A stretch of 64,000 bases of DNA from an uncultured Desulfobacter sp. (GCF_963664415.1 NZ_OY761445.1:956501-1020500), one strand, 5' to 3'; counted from the stretch's first letter, positions 26,901 through 35,691 are shown. The notes: generated by a model not told the origin, from the letters alone. A program made the numbers and translations.

Positions 26901-28812
26901 TTGATGGTCCTGTAAAAAGTCAGAGCCCAAATCGAGCTTTTTTTTTGAGTTTACATACTATTTTGATCATATGATCAAAACTTGTTAAAAAACAATTTTT
27001 ATACGCCAAATTGCTCTTTGACTTTCAAAAAAAGCTGTGTATTACACCCCGAAAGGACTCTCCTATGCCTCCTTTATGCATAGCTGAGCGCCTTCTGGAC
27101 AATAGTTGCCCTGAAGAGGTTGATTCCTGCTGCTTTTAAGGTTGCCGCGAACCTTACTGCTTGGAGACCTCGATATTTTAATCGTTTCACACCGGTTCGG
27201 CGATCATATTCGGACATTGTTGCTTCGACTCCGGCTCGCCACCGATATCTATCTTTGAACTCATCTGTCTGTTCATAAGCTCTTCTTCGGGCGATCCTTG
27301 CAGCCTTAGCGGTATATCGACTGTAAGCGTACTTTTTCCCCAGTCTTACCGGACAATCTTCCAGTTGAGGGCAGCCCATGCAGGTATCAAGGGGAAAACC
27401 TTGGGTAATCCGTTCCTTCTTTTTCTTTTTAAAAACCGGGGCATGCCCTTGCGGGCATGTTATAATCTGCCCATCTGCCGCAAGGTTGAAATCAGTAAGG
27501 CTGAGCTTCTCCTTTTTGGTCGTTCCCATGGTGGGCGAAACAAGATTAATTCCATCTGATTGGGCAATCTGGTGATTCTCATCGCTTCCATAAAGAGAGT
27601 CCGCCTGGAGTTCTTTGGGAGAAAGGTTTCTCTGCTTGGCGGCATCCATTGCAGGGATAAGAGCATTGGCATCACTTGCCGAGGCAGGTTCCACCTCAAC
27701 ATGAGTGATAAGATTCAAGGTTCTGGCCTTCTCATCTTCATCCTCTGTTTCTGTAAAGGTTTCCATCACCTGAACCTGGTACCCTTGTCCCTTATGTCCG
27801 CTGTAGGTCGCATCAGGGTCTGAAGGATTTTGAAGTGAGTCTGAAGGAATCTCTTTTGGAGCTTTAAGCGCAACCTTCTGGCCACTTTCAGGATCAACTT
27901 CCAGATTGCACTGCTCTTTCAAAACCCTTTCAAGCAGCTTGTAGCTGTACATGGATGAAACATCAGAGTCGCTTTTAAATTCCTGGATCAAATGGTAAAG
28001 ATCCTTGCTGACACTTGCAAGTGTTTTGGCTGAATCAGAGGGTTTTACCATGGAAAAGCAGGACAAGGCCTTTTCCGAAATATACTTCCCGATAACATCG
28101 GTGCTGATACCGGAAAAGTGGTCTGGAGATTTGCGTTTCAGGTTAACCAGAAATTTATTGATACTCGCTGCAAAGATACTGATTCTCCCCAGCCGGCGCA
28201 TATTTGACTTAACATGGACCGAATCGATTCTTTGATTGTCAGCATTAACTTGAAATACGACGGATAGTTTGTCAGCAATAGCATTGAAGAGAGCTTTGTC
28301 CAGTTTCTTCTCGATCATGAGTTGACGGAAGTTCCACAGGGTTTTCAAGCATAGATATTTGGCTGCATCTGATTCTTCCGTTAAATTCAAGGCATAGTGC
28401 CATTGAATATTGAATGCCAGTTGGGATACGGTTTCTTCATCAGTAAGATCATGAGCCTGCTGGAGCAGCAAAACACCGAGCATGGTAAAGAGTTCTTTTG
28501 TGGGACGTCCTGCTTCTCTTGAGAAACAGGGTTTGATCAGATTGACCGGTAATGAGCGGAGGATTTCTTTTTGAAAAAGCCCTGCCCAGGAGTCATCGAG
28601 CAATTTCCTGCGCTTCGGGCTTAAAAAGTCCCAGGGATCAAAAAGGTGGAGCTGATTGTGGTCATTTGTCTTAATCATTTAGTCAACCCTAAGCTATTGA
28701 TAACATAGAGTATATTATACAAAATAAATTTTTTAAATGCAAGTTAAAAATGAATTTTAGCCAATAATATTAACATGTTAAATTGGTTTTGGGCTTTTTA
28801 CGAACCCATCAA
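26901..28812 (-). mobile_element. IS1182-like element, copy B, complete
   Basis: A 1.9-kb element with imperfect inverted ends: TTGATGGTCCTGTAAAAAGT at the left and, read inward from the right, TTGATGGGTTCGTAAAAAG. It carries one intact transposase gene. On the right it truncates an IS200 remnant. It is the full-length relative of copy A at 12045-16445, lying in the same orientation about 14.9 kb away. Confidence 0.85.
27074..28678 (-). CDS. IS1182-family transposase
   Basis: A complete 534-residue DDE transposase. The N-terminal DUF772-type region shows GRPTKELFTMLGVLLLQ and LTDEETVSQLAFNIQW; the catalytic residues are visible in NQRIDSVHV (first D), LQADSLYGSDE (second D) and RAGVEATMSEYDRRTG (E). 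A cysteine cluster (CMGCPQLEDC) precedes the last catalytic region, as in IS1182 members. No stop or frameshift, so it could be active and could also mobilise the defective copy A. Confidence 0.9.
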   Translation of the reverse strand: MIKTNDHNQLHLFDPWDFLSPKRRKLLDDSWAGLFQKEILRSLPVNLIKPCFSREAGRPTKELFTMLGVLLLQQAHDLTDEETVSQLAFNIQWHYALNLTEESDAAKYLCLKTLWNFRQLMIEKKLDKALFNAIADKLSVVFQVNADNQRIDSVHVKSNMRRLGRISIFAASINKFLVNLKRKSPDHFSGISTDVIGKYISEKALSCFSMVKPSDSAKTLASVSKDLYHLIQEFKSDSDVSSMYSYKLLERVLKEQCNLEVDPESGQKVALKAPKEIPSDSLQNPSDPDATYSGHKGQGYQVQVMETFTETEDEDEKARTLNLITHVEVEPASASDANALIPAMDAAKQRNLSPKELQADSLYGSDENHQIAQSDGINLVSPTMGTTKKEKLSLTDFNLAADGQIITCPQGHAPVFKKKKKERITQGFPLDTCMGCPQLEDCPVRLGKKYAYSRYTAKAARIARRRAYEQTDEFKDRYRWRAGVEATMSEYDRRTGVKRLKYRGLQAVRFAATLKAAGINLFRATIVQKALSYA

Positions 28813-29067
28813 TTTTGAAACGATTTTTTATTGCCGGATCAATACTTACCGATGGCCAGTTGAATGAGGGAACAAGTGAACATGCTCTATCTATCTGGAC
28901 GTTCAACTCAACAATCTGGCAGCCTTTGTGCTCCGAAAAGGCTCTGATACAATTTGCTACTTTCTTGCCAACATCTCCTGTAAGAATCCGGAATCGATAT
29001 TTTGGCACCCAAACATATAATATTGGCAATGCCATATTGTGTGTGATAATTTTTCAATTCGGCTCAT
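28813..29067 (-). pseudogene. tnpA: IS200-type TnpA (Y1 transposase) remnant, truncated and frameshifted
   Basis: From ATG 29067 the frame reads MSRIEKLSHTIWHCQYY, the typical start of IS200 TnpA; after a one-base shift near 29020 it continues YVWVPKYRFRILTGDVGKK and CQIVELNVQID. The expected HVHLL metal site is replaced by RACSL, and the catalytic tyrosine region is gone, cut by the end of IS1182 copy B at 28812. It cannot be functional. Confidence 0.75.
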
Positions 29068-29072
29068 TCGTT

Positions 29073-29115
29073 ACTCCATATTTGTTTGTTGTGGAGACAA
29101 CTTCAAATATGGAGT
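29073..29115 (-). repeat. Inverted repeat sequestering the IS200 tnpA ribosome-binding site
   Basis: Perfect 12-bp arms ACTCCATATTTG (29073-29084) and CAAATATGGAGT (29104-29115) surround a 19-nt loop. On the minus strand the arm nearest the gene contains GGAGT, placed 5 nt before the tnpA ATG, so the hairpin would hide the ribosome-binding site. Such repression is known for IS200. A smaller hairpin CAGAGG/CCTCTG follows at 29131-29148 and may belong to the same element end. Confidence 0.6.
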
Positions 29116-29194
29116 CGCATTTGAGCCTTACAGAGGGCGAAGCCTCTGCACTCTGACCAGGTCCAGAGGACCAGGGTTTCTACGTCAAACTAAA

Positions 29195-30241
29195 TTATTT
29201 TCCCACCAAATCCCATTGAACAGCCGTCCCTTTTTTCACATCCATGGTCACGCTCTTGCGTAGCACTACATCCAGATACCTGGGAGGTAAACCATATCCA
29301 GGTCTTATAGAACGAACGTTTTCATTGGTCAAAACGTCACCGGCCTGCAAATCTTTTGTGATATATAAAGAACGACGGAAAATCATGGATTTCTTTTCAG
29401 CCTCCGTTGGGCCGTAAACGATTTGACCCAGCGCCTGCCAAGACCGTTTTGATTCCTCGACCAATGCCCGCATCTCCTCCGGCTCCAAAGAGAAGGCGGA
29501 ATCCACTCCTCCATCTGTCCGATCCAAGGTGAAATGTTTTTCTATGACGGTAGCACCCAAAGCTACGGAAGCAACGGCAGCACCGAGCCCAAGGGTATGA
29601 TCAGAAAGCCCAACTTCACACCCAAACAAATCTCGCATGTGGGGGATGGTCAGCAAATTGCTATTCCCTGAGATAGCAGGATATGTGCTGGTGCATTTAA
29701 GGAGTACAATATCATTGCGACCGTATGCCCTTGCTGTGCGCACCGTCTCGTCCAGTTCGGCAATAGTTGCCATGCCTGTGGAAATGATCATGGGTTTGCC
29801 GGTTTGTGCCACCTTACGAATCAAAGGGATATCGATATTCTCAAAAGAGGCGATCTTATAACAGGGGACATCTAATTCCTCCAGGAAATCCACAGATGTT
29901 TCGTCAAAAGGGGTACTGAATACAATCAAGCCCAATTCCCTCGCCCTGTCAAAAATAGGTTTGTGCCAATCCCAAGGAGTATGGGCTTCTTGATATAAAT
30001 CATACAGGGATCTCCCTTTCCATAAACTCTTTTTATCTGAAATGAAAAAGTCTCCCCCAGCCAAGTCCAACGTCATAGTGTCAGGGGTATAGGTTTGAAG
30101 CTTAAGAGCATGCGCTCCGCTTTTAGCTGCTGCATTTACTATTTCCAAAGCTCGCTCCAGGGACTGGTTATGATTGCCTGACATCTCTGCTATAATGAAC
30201 GGTTCGTTTTCTTTTGATATTTGCTTATCTGCTATGTACAT
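29195..30241 (-). CDS. pseI: Pseudaminic acid synthase
   Basis: A 348-residue NeuB-family enzyme that condenses phosphoenolpyruvate with 2,4-diacetamido-2,4,6-trideoxy-altrose to make pseudaminic acid. Family motifs: AEMSGNHNQSLERALEI, GAHALKLQTYTPDTMT, ISTGMATIAELDE, the metal histidines in LSDHTLG and EKHFTLDR, and DSAFSLEPEEM. The C-terminal SAF domain begins near FRRSLYITKDLQAG. The motif set GNHNQS/LKLQTYTPDT is specific to PseI rather than sialate synthase. It is the last gene of the pse operon on the minus strand, 50 nt after the formyltransferase, with IS200/IS1182 debris downstream. Confidence 0.9.
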   Translation of the reverse strand: MYIADKQISKENEPFIIAEMSGNHNQSLERALEIVNAAAKSGAHALKLQTYTPDTMTLDLAGGDFFISDKKSLWKGRSLYDLYQEAHTPWDWHKPIFDRARELGLIVFSTPFDETSVDFLEELDVPCYKIASFENIDIPLIRKVAQTGKPMIISTGMATIAELDETVRTARAYGRNDIVLLKCTSTYPAISGNSNLLTIPHMRDLFGCEVGLSDHTLGLGAAVASVALGATVIEKHFTLDRTDGGVDSAFSLEPEEMRALVEESKRSWQALGQIVYGPTEAEKKSMIFRRSLYITKDLQAGDVLTNENVRSIRPGYGLPPRYLDVVLRKSVTMDVKKGTAVQWDLVGK

Positions 30242-30291
30242 TTTGTCAATTCCTCATGACCCCAATAATGGGGAATCATCAAGCAGAACCA

Positions 30292-30996
30292 TTATTCCCC
30301 CCTTTTATCAGAATTATTTTGTTGTTCATAAATGACAAAAGTTCCGACCAGCTTATGCTGCTCCATCTGGACCCTGGAGAACTCTATTCTGTGACCATGC
30401 GCACTTATAAAAGCCCGGGGATACCCTTCAGCATCCAGCATACGGATGAAATCAAAAAAATCGTTTAGATCCTGAACTGGGGCGTCTGCCAAGTTACTTT
30501 CTCCTGGTTTACGCCGCTCAAATAAAACGGGTGTCCCTTCTTGATGCAAAGGTTCTGGCTTATCCCGGACAATAGCTTCTATCATTTTTTCAATAGTAGT
30601 TGCTGCCCGCAAGAATATTTCTGATGCAGCCCCTTCCAGGCATAAAGAACGTTTCAAATAAATGGGGCCGGCGTCCATTTCCCTAACACACCGAAGAGCA
30701 GAAATTTTGGTCTCTTTATGTCCGCGCAGAATCAAATTCTGCAAAGGGCTCCCCCCACGGCCATATGGCAGGTCCGTCATATGAAATATCACGCACTCAT
30801 AGGCATTGAAAATCTCTTCGGGAACCATGTAAGACCAATGGGGAAAGAAAATATAGCGCGGCTTTATCTCCTGCAAAAACTCAAAGGTCAGCCCATTTTT
30901 ATGGGTCACTAGATGGAAGGTGTCCCCTATCCGTTCTTGCAGTCTGCTGACCATGATTTCATTCCAGGGACGCGATGTGGCTATCACATAATTCAT
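30292..30996 (-). CDS. Formyltransferase-fold protein paired with a PIG-L deacetylase
   Basis: A 234-residue protein with the folate-dependent formyltransferase core: IFHMTDLPYGRGGSPLQNLI with the catalytic histidine H72, and CVREMDAGPIYL with the catalytic aspartate D108. The asparagine usually two residues before the histidine is I70 here. The start ATG overlaps the stop of the PIG-L gene as ATGA, so the two are translationally coupled. The C-terminal third is a short all-purpose domain ending in a basic tail. Known relatives formylate amino sugars of O-antigens; here the likely target is an amine exposed by the deacetylase on a pseudaminic acid intermediate or product (inference). Confidence 0.75.
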   Translation of the reverse strand: MNYVIATSRPWNEIMVSRLQERIGDTFHLVTHKNGLTFEFLQEIKPRYIFFPHWSYMVPEEIFNAYECVIFHMTDLPYGRGGSPLQNLILRGHKETKISALRCVREMDAGPIYLKRSLCLEGAASEIFLRAATTIEKMIEAIVRDKPEPLHQEGTPVLFERRKPGESNLADAPVQDLNDFFDFIRMLDAEGYPRAFISAHGHRIEFSRVQMEQHKLVGTFVIYEQQNNSDKRGE

Positions 30997-31682
30997 ATCA
31001 TTCTTCTTCCCAACAAAAAACCTTCAGCAGCCTCTATACCGACACTTGCCCCTCGCCAGCCTGATAGGTACTCTACAGCCTTAATAGATCTTGAATGGGG
31101 CCAAGATCGCATTTCAACGGCATAAGCTGCCAAAGCATCTTTTTTACACTCAAGGGTCTTAGTTATATCTACAAACCAATTGGGGGCAAAAACCGGATTG
31201 CTGCCGGGAGTCCTCCATTCCGTGCTGGAAGGAACCTCAAAAAACAGCAAAGTGAGAACTGTTTGCCCGGGTTGAGGACGGCAGGCCGTAACAACCGCCC
31301 TGTGAACCACTTGATGATCTATGTTCAGATCTCCGTCATAATGGGTGTAGACGATAGTGGGACGAACGTTTTTGATATGTTCCTCTACGACCTTAATCAC
31401 ATCAAGCAGTTCAACCCCGTCCATACGATTGTCCGGAAATTGATGCAGATGCAGGGAAGTTACGCCGAGGATGTCGTTTGCGTTGTCGGCAGCTTGGGCA
31501 AGAGTAGTTAACTCCTGTTCCCTAACATCAGTGTTGCGCGTTGCATCGCGACTAGTAGCACCTTCGGCCAAGATGACGACATGGACCCGGTCGCCATCGG
31601 CTACATGCCTGGCGATTGTTCCGCCACATCCAAGGACCTCATCATCTGGGTGGGCAGCTATAACGAGTATTGTTTGTTGCAT
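30993..31682 (-). CDS. PIG-L family N-deacetylase (LmbE-like)
   Basis: A 229-residue zinc-dependent deacetylase. The signature AAHPDDEVLGCGG places H11, D13 and D14 at the metal site, and the downstream motif THYDGDLNIDHQVVHRAV supplies the H-x-x-H. Relatives remove N-acetyl groups from sugars such as GlcNAc-PI, mycothiol and bacillithiol precursors. The gene sits between the PseG fusion and the formyltransferase, overlapping the latter by 4 nt. Together they suggest exchange of N-acetyl for N-formyl during pseudaminic acid modification (inference from context). Confidence 0.85.
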   Translation of the reverse strand: MQQTILVIAAHPDDEVLGCGGTIARHVADGDRVHVVILAEGATSRDATRNTDVREQELTTLAQAADNANDILGVTSLHLHQFPDNRMDGVELLDVIKVVEEHIKNVRPTIVYTHYDGDLNIDHQVVHRAVVTACRPQPGQTVLTLLFFEVPSSTEWRTPGSNPVFAPNWFVDITKTLECKKDALAAYAVEMRSWPHSRSIKAVEYLSGWRGASVGIEAAEGFLLGRRMI

Positions 31683-31722
31683 AACTTTTTCCTATCGATG
31701 CCCCCCCTGAGCATTGCGTATA

Positions 31723-33885
31723 TTAATTCTCTGTCTTTTCAACCGTTAACGTATATTTAAGCCCATGCAAGTTAAAAAACGCCGGGTAACGATTATTATC
31801 CACCACCCGTAAAAGGTTAAACTGCTCTCTCAAGCTCTTGTCTGGATCAAGGCGGCTGTTTTCAGGCTTACGCCTTGGATAGAAACTTCCCTCTCCAGTC
31901 TGATCTTTCGCTGTATTCAAAATCTGCGGATATTCGGTTACAAATTTTTCGCATAATCTTATGGTAGCCTCAGCCTGTTCGGCTCGAATCTCCTCTACAA
32001 GCTCGTCCCCCTGTAAGTTAATCCATTCCTGAGCATAGACTGGGCCGCTGTCGACTTTTTCATCGGCTTCAATCATGGTCACTGGAACTTGTTTTTTGCC
32101 CTCCAGAATTTGCCAGGTGAGCGGAGACCAGCCTTTTCCCCGGGGCAGGTCACTTTCATGGACCACCAGGTTATGTTTAAACATGTTCAGGATTCTGAAG
32201 GGGACAATTTGACCATAACTCAAATAAAAACAAAAATCAGCCTGCAGCAGGCTCTCTTTTTCGTGAACCCAGAGTACTTTGTGACCTTTATTCAGCCAAG
32301 ATTGAACCAGTCTCGGCAAGTGGGTATTTATCCAGCTTTTTTTATCAGAAAGTATGGCAATCGATAGTTGTGCCGCCCCCTGCAAAGCCTTGTCGTCAAA
32401 GCCCAAACGCATGAATGCGGCTAAAAATTCATAGTTTTCTCGTTTAAAACAACCCGGAATGACAGCAGGGCGAATATTGTTCAACATATTTGTACCAATA
32501 CGTACCAACTCGCGTCCCCACCCCCTGCCACGGACAATCCGATCAAGGGAATAGTCTATAACAGCTTCATTGTTTTGCAATTCAAACTTAATCTGCCCAA
32601 CAGGCAGATCTCTTGCCATTAAAACAAACATGTAAGTATCTGTATCAGCATTTCTTTTTTCGAACCACTCCAAATAATTATTCAAAAAGAGTAATTCAGA
32701 ATTAAAAGCGTTTTGCCTTACAGCGGAATCGTTTACCCACCCATAATACAATAATGCATCATCGGTGCGCGCCGGACGTAGATAAAGGTCCTTTTTTGAG
32801 CTTGGTCGCAAAAACTCTGCAATCCGTTTGGCCCCCCAACCATCAACCGTGGATTGGCAGATCTTTGATTGAAAGTCCATAAGCTCCTGACTCTCGCACA
32901 GGGCAATAATATTTTCAGCCAGAGCGGTCTTAGTTAATTGCTTCCATGTACCAGCGTATTGAACAAGTCCTTCCCTGGAAATAGCCTCGCAGGCAGGCTT
33001 TTGATTCTCGGCAAGGCAAATTACGATACTCGGAAGACCAAGGCACATCCGTTCCCAGGTGGTCCCGCCACCGCCACCGATTGCCAGATCGGCCTTACTC
33101 ATGAGATCTGCTAGATGGGGTCGCGGCCCGTGCAGATGTGAGTTGGGCCTCAACTTAACCTTCATGGCAATTTCCCCCCTATACGGATTGTTAGTACCCA
33201 CAATAACGTCTACTTCCAAATGAGCCAATTCCGGCACAGATAAGGCATCAAGGGTCATGCCCGTTAAATTGACATTATCTGAACCGCCTAAGAATACCAG
33301 CACCCGTTTAATCTCACCGCCCCGGTCATTCATTGTCCTTCTGAACTGAATATATTCAGGACGAAGCAGCGCATATCTAGGCCCAATTAGCTTGTCACAC
33401 TGCTCCGGAAGCAGCCCCGAATATCTATTATCAAAGTCCAATGAAAAATTCTGATCAAAAAGCAAATCACAATTATGTTTTCTATTTGCCAAGTCGTCGA
33501 TGACCATAATTTTTGTTACATAGGGTTGAAGCGCGTTTTCCCATTGAATATCCAAGCCGTAGTGATCCACGATGAACCAGTCAGGATAACAAGAACCCAA
33601 GGCATTTTTTGTCTGCTGAACATCTTCTTCCTGGGTTGCCCCTAACCAGATTGCGTAATCTTCTTTATGCCCGTCAGTTATTTCAGCGGCATGTTCTTGC
33701 GCAGGAAGCAAATGCACCTGAAACCCTTCTGCGGCGATCAAATCCGCCATATGCCCCTGGTGCGCCCGGCAAATAAATTGTATTTCCACTCTCCGGTTCC
33801 GAAGTTCTTCTGCGAGAGTAAGGCAGCGCATAACATGACCGGTTCCGATTTGAATGGAGGCATCTGTGCGGAAGGCAATCTTCAT
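31723..33885 (-). CDS. pseG: Triple fusion: PseG hydrolase - GNAT acetyltransferase - formyltransferase
   Basis: 720 residues from ATG 33885, two bases after the upstream stop; a longer frame from 33912 overlaps that gene. Residues 1-358 are PseG, the UDP-2,4-diacetamido-2,4,6-trideoxy-altropyranose hydrolase, with GTGHVMRC (H17, catalytic in the family), DHYGLD, and the GT-B donor-loop GGGGGTTWERMCLG. Residues about 366-505 are a GNAT domain with the acetyl-CoA loop VRGRGWGREL, matching PseH, which N-acetylates C4. Residues about 507-720 are a formyltransferase fold with VVHESDLPRGKGWSPL (H576) and DEKVDSGPVY (D612). The chain would combine two successive steps of the pathway with a formyl transfer. 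No free pseH is in the window. Confidence 0.85.
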   Translation of the reverse strand: MKIAFRTDASIQIGTGHVMRCLTLAEELRNRRVEIQFICRAHQGHMADLIAAEGFQVHLLPAQEHAAEITDGHKEDYAIWLGATQEEDVQQTKNALGSCYPDWFIVDHYGLDIQWENALQPYVTKIMVIDDLANRKHNCDLLFDQNFSLDFDNRYSGLLPEQCDKLIGPRYALLRPEYIQFRRTMNDRGGEIKRVLVFLGGSDNVNLTGMTLDALSVPELAHLEVDVIVGTNNPYRGEIAMKVKLRPNSHLHGPRPHLADLMSKADLAIGGGGGTTWERMCLGLPSIVICLAENQKPACEAISREGLVQYAGTWKQLTKTALAENIIALCESQELMDFQSKICQSTVDGWGAKRIAEFLRPSSKKDLYLRPARTDDALLYYGWVNDSAVRQNAFNSELLFLNNYLEWFEKRNADTDTYMFVLMARDLPVGQIKFELQNNEAVIDYSLDRIVRGRGWGRELVRIGTNMLNNIRPAVIPGCFKRENYEFLAAFMRLGFDDKALQGAAQLSIAILSDKKSWINTHLPRLVQSWLNKGHKVLWVHEKESLLQADFCFYLSYGQIVPFRILNMFKHNLVVHESDLPRGKGWSPLTWQILEGKKQVPVTMIEADEKVDSGPVYAQEWINLQGDELVEEIRAEQAEATIRLCEKFVTEYPQILNTAKDQTGEGSFYPRRKPENSRLDPDKSLREQFNLLRVVDNNRYPAFFNLHGLKYTLTVEKTEN

Positions 33886-33887
33886 AT

Positions 33888-34266
33888 CTACATTTTTTCT
33901 AATAAAAACCAATTAATATCATCCTGCGGAAACAACAAGTCACGATGATACACAAAACCATAATCACGCAGAGATAAATCTGGAAATTGATCCATCAACT
34001 CACCGGCAAAATCCCGCTTGAAAAGCTTATTCTCATGCCCCCTGTAAATAATCGAAACCGGTTTTGGGCTGTAGTACTCAGCAACAAATAGATATTTCTT
34101 TGTACAAGAATATAATTTATCATAAACGTTCTGTAACATATCAGGATCAATATGGATCAGCACCCCTTTACTGAGGACCAAATCTACCCCCACCTTTTTT
34201 AAAAAACTTATCGGGTCAAAATCTAATATCGACATCTCAAACACATTTTTCTCCGGTAGATGCTCC
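33888..34266 (-). pseudogene. Pseudaminic acid-associated methyltransferase, 3' part (split by ISKra4-like element)
   Basis: The last 123-126 codons of a class I SAM-dependent methyltransferase: after the split point comes LPEKNVFEMSILDFDP (motif with acidic D), DLVLSKGVLIHIDPD, and a C-terminus ending WFLLEKM and TAG. The N-terminal part is at 35793-36063. Translation could start inside the IS, giving a short useless product. Removing the IS and one copy of the 8-bp repeat restores a frame of about 213 residues, the normal length for methylases of pse operons. It lies 2 nt before pseG. Confidence 0.85.
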
Positions 34267-34288
34267 GGGCGCATTCCCATTTTCACGG

Positions 34289-35473
34289 TTATGCAGCTAA
34301 CAATGAAATATGTGAATTGGCCATTTGTTTCAGACAGTTCCATCGTCCCGATTTATAGTATGAGCGCAGCATGAGCATTTTCTCCGCATTTTCTTTATAC
34401 CAAAAAATGCAGGGACCCTTGAGTCTCAAATTGACAACTCTTCGAATCGAACTTTCAATCGCACCACTGCCAATCGGCAAATTCAATGCCTTTACCGTTG
34501 GGAAAGCAAGACGGTGCCTATTACGTACAAAATAATCCCGTTCTGTCTTTATGGCTTTGCTGTTCCGGCCTCGACAAAGAGCCTGTACTTCTTGTACGAC
34601 CGTTGCCGATTCACCTTTTAGCAAAAACCGTCGCTGTTTTGAGACCCAGGCTTTACGTTTTTTGGCTGACCAGTTTTTTCGTAATCCTGCAACCTTTCCC
34701 AGATGCTCTACTGCATGATAAAAATCAAGGAGTTCATGCACACTCTCCGGATTCAACCCCAGTGCCTTGATCAGACCAGGGACTCGATTCCATATCCAAT
34801 GAGCCCCGTCCGCAACAAACAACACCTTGTCTGCTTTTTGGATGCAAAGAGACTTCAAATAGCCCTTCAGCAGCAGAAACAAGCCATCAGGCCCATTAAA
34901 ACCGCCATCAATAAATGGGGCAAAGCTTTTTTCCTGTTTCCCATGGGCATCGACGACATAAATAATCAACAGCTTGGGTTCTCTCCAAGCCCCATGATAT
35001 CTGGTTCTTCCTTTGGCTGTCCGGGGACCTCGCTTTTTTTCCCGCAATCGAGTCCGGCCACCATCGGTGCTTATGACAACCCGACGACCTTGAAGGTTGT
35101 CCTCTTCATTTAAGGGGAGCAGACCCATTTGCTGTACCACCCGTGCTCGTTCTGCGTAGCGGTAGGCCAGTTTCCGGATCACCTTAACATCCAGGATAGT
35201 GCCATGATCACAAAGGACCTGACGTACTTCCTCAAATGAGCTCAGTAACGCGGACCAGGCGCTGACCATCGCCGCCAAGATTGGTGTACATCGATCATGA
35301 ATCCCGAGCAAAGCCAAAGCAGCATACAAGCCCTTATATCTTTTGCCATTTCGACGGTCACAGGCTCTTCGATAGTATCGAACATGGATTGGGATCGTGC
35401 AACCTGAGCTGGTTTGAATTTGAACTGTCTCAAACCCTTCACTTTTCATTCGGCCAGGCCAGCTACGCACCAA
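34289..35473 (-). CDS. ISKra4-like transposase, main reading frame (OrfB)
   Basis: A 394-codon frame, open upstream as far as the A9 run at 35522-35530 where it meets OrfA. Motifs: VVISTDGGRTRLRE (first D), FVADGAHWIWNRV (second D), ELLDFYHAVEHLGKV, and PIGSGAIESSIRRVVNLRLKG with the last acidic residue. These match DDE transposases of the ISKra4 group. The apparent start is a TTG with no good ribosome-binding site, which supports production as an OrfA-OrfB fusion of about 465 residues by -1 frameshifting. The product is identical to that of copy 2. Confidence 0.75.
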   Translation of the reverse strand: MVRSWPGRMKSEGFETVQIQTSSGCTIPIHVRYYRRACDRRNGKRYKGLYAALALLGIHDRCTPILAAMVSAWSALLSSFEEVRQVLCDHGTILDVKVIRKLAYRYAERARVVQQMGLLPLNEEDNLQGRRVVISTDGGRTRLREKKRGPRTAKGRTRYHGAWREPKLLIIYVVDAHGKQEKSFAPFIDGGFNGPDGLFLLLKGYLKSLCIQKADKVLFVADGAHWIWNRVPGLIKALGLNPESVHELLDFYHAVEHLGKVAGLRKNWSAKKRKAWVSKQRRFLLKGESATVVQEVQALCRGRNSKAIKTERDYFVRNRHRLAFPTVKALNLPIGSGAIESSIRRVVNLRLKGPCIFWYKENAEKMLMLRSYYKSGRWNCLKQMANSHISLLAA

Positions 35474-35505
35474 CTCTCTTTCTTGTTCGTTATGCTCTGG
35501 AGAGT

Positions 35506-35691
35506 TTATACTGGTTTGGACTTTTTTTTTAGCATCAACGCGGCTAAACGATTGGTATAGCTTAAAATTTCTTGTTCAACCTGAATGAGTTCTTCCGGAC
35601 TGCGAATTAGCCGTTTCTCTTTGTCCAGCTGTTTCAATAATTCATATATTTCTTCTACCGTTTCGCAGGATTCAGCCTTTTTGAGTTTCAT
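35506..35691 (-). CDS. ISKra4-like OrfA (N-terminal frame of the transposase)
   Basis: A 61-codon frame from ATG 35691 (MKLKKAESCETVEEIYELL), predicted helical and charged. It ends shortly after an A9 run; a -1 shift in that run (CTA AAA AAA AA then A re-read) leads straight into the OrfB frame. The same arrangement occurs in copy 2, so the shift is probably programmed rather than a mutation. Confidence 0.65.
   Translation of the reverse strand: MKLKKAESCETVEEIYELLKQLDKEKRLIRSPEELIQVEQEILSYTNRLAALMLKKKSKPV

Noticed and set aside
28778..29035. 85-codon minus-strand frame as a stand-alone gene
   Set aside because: It is the shifted frame of an IS200 TnpA remnant whose last codons come from the IS1182 end.
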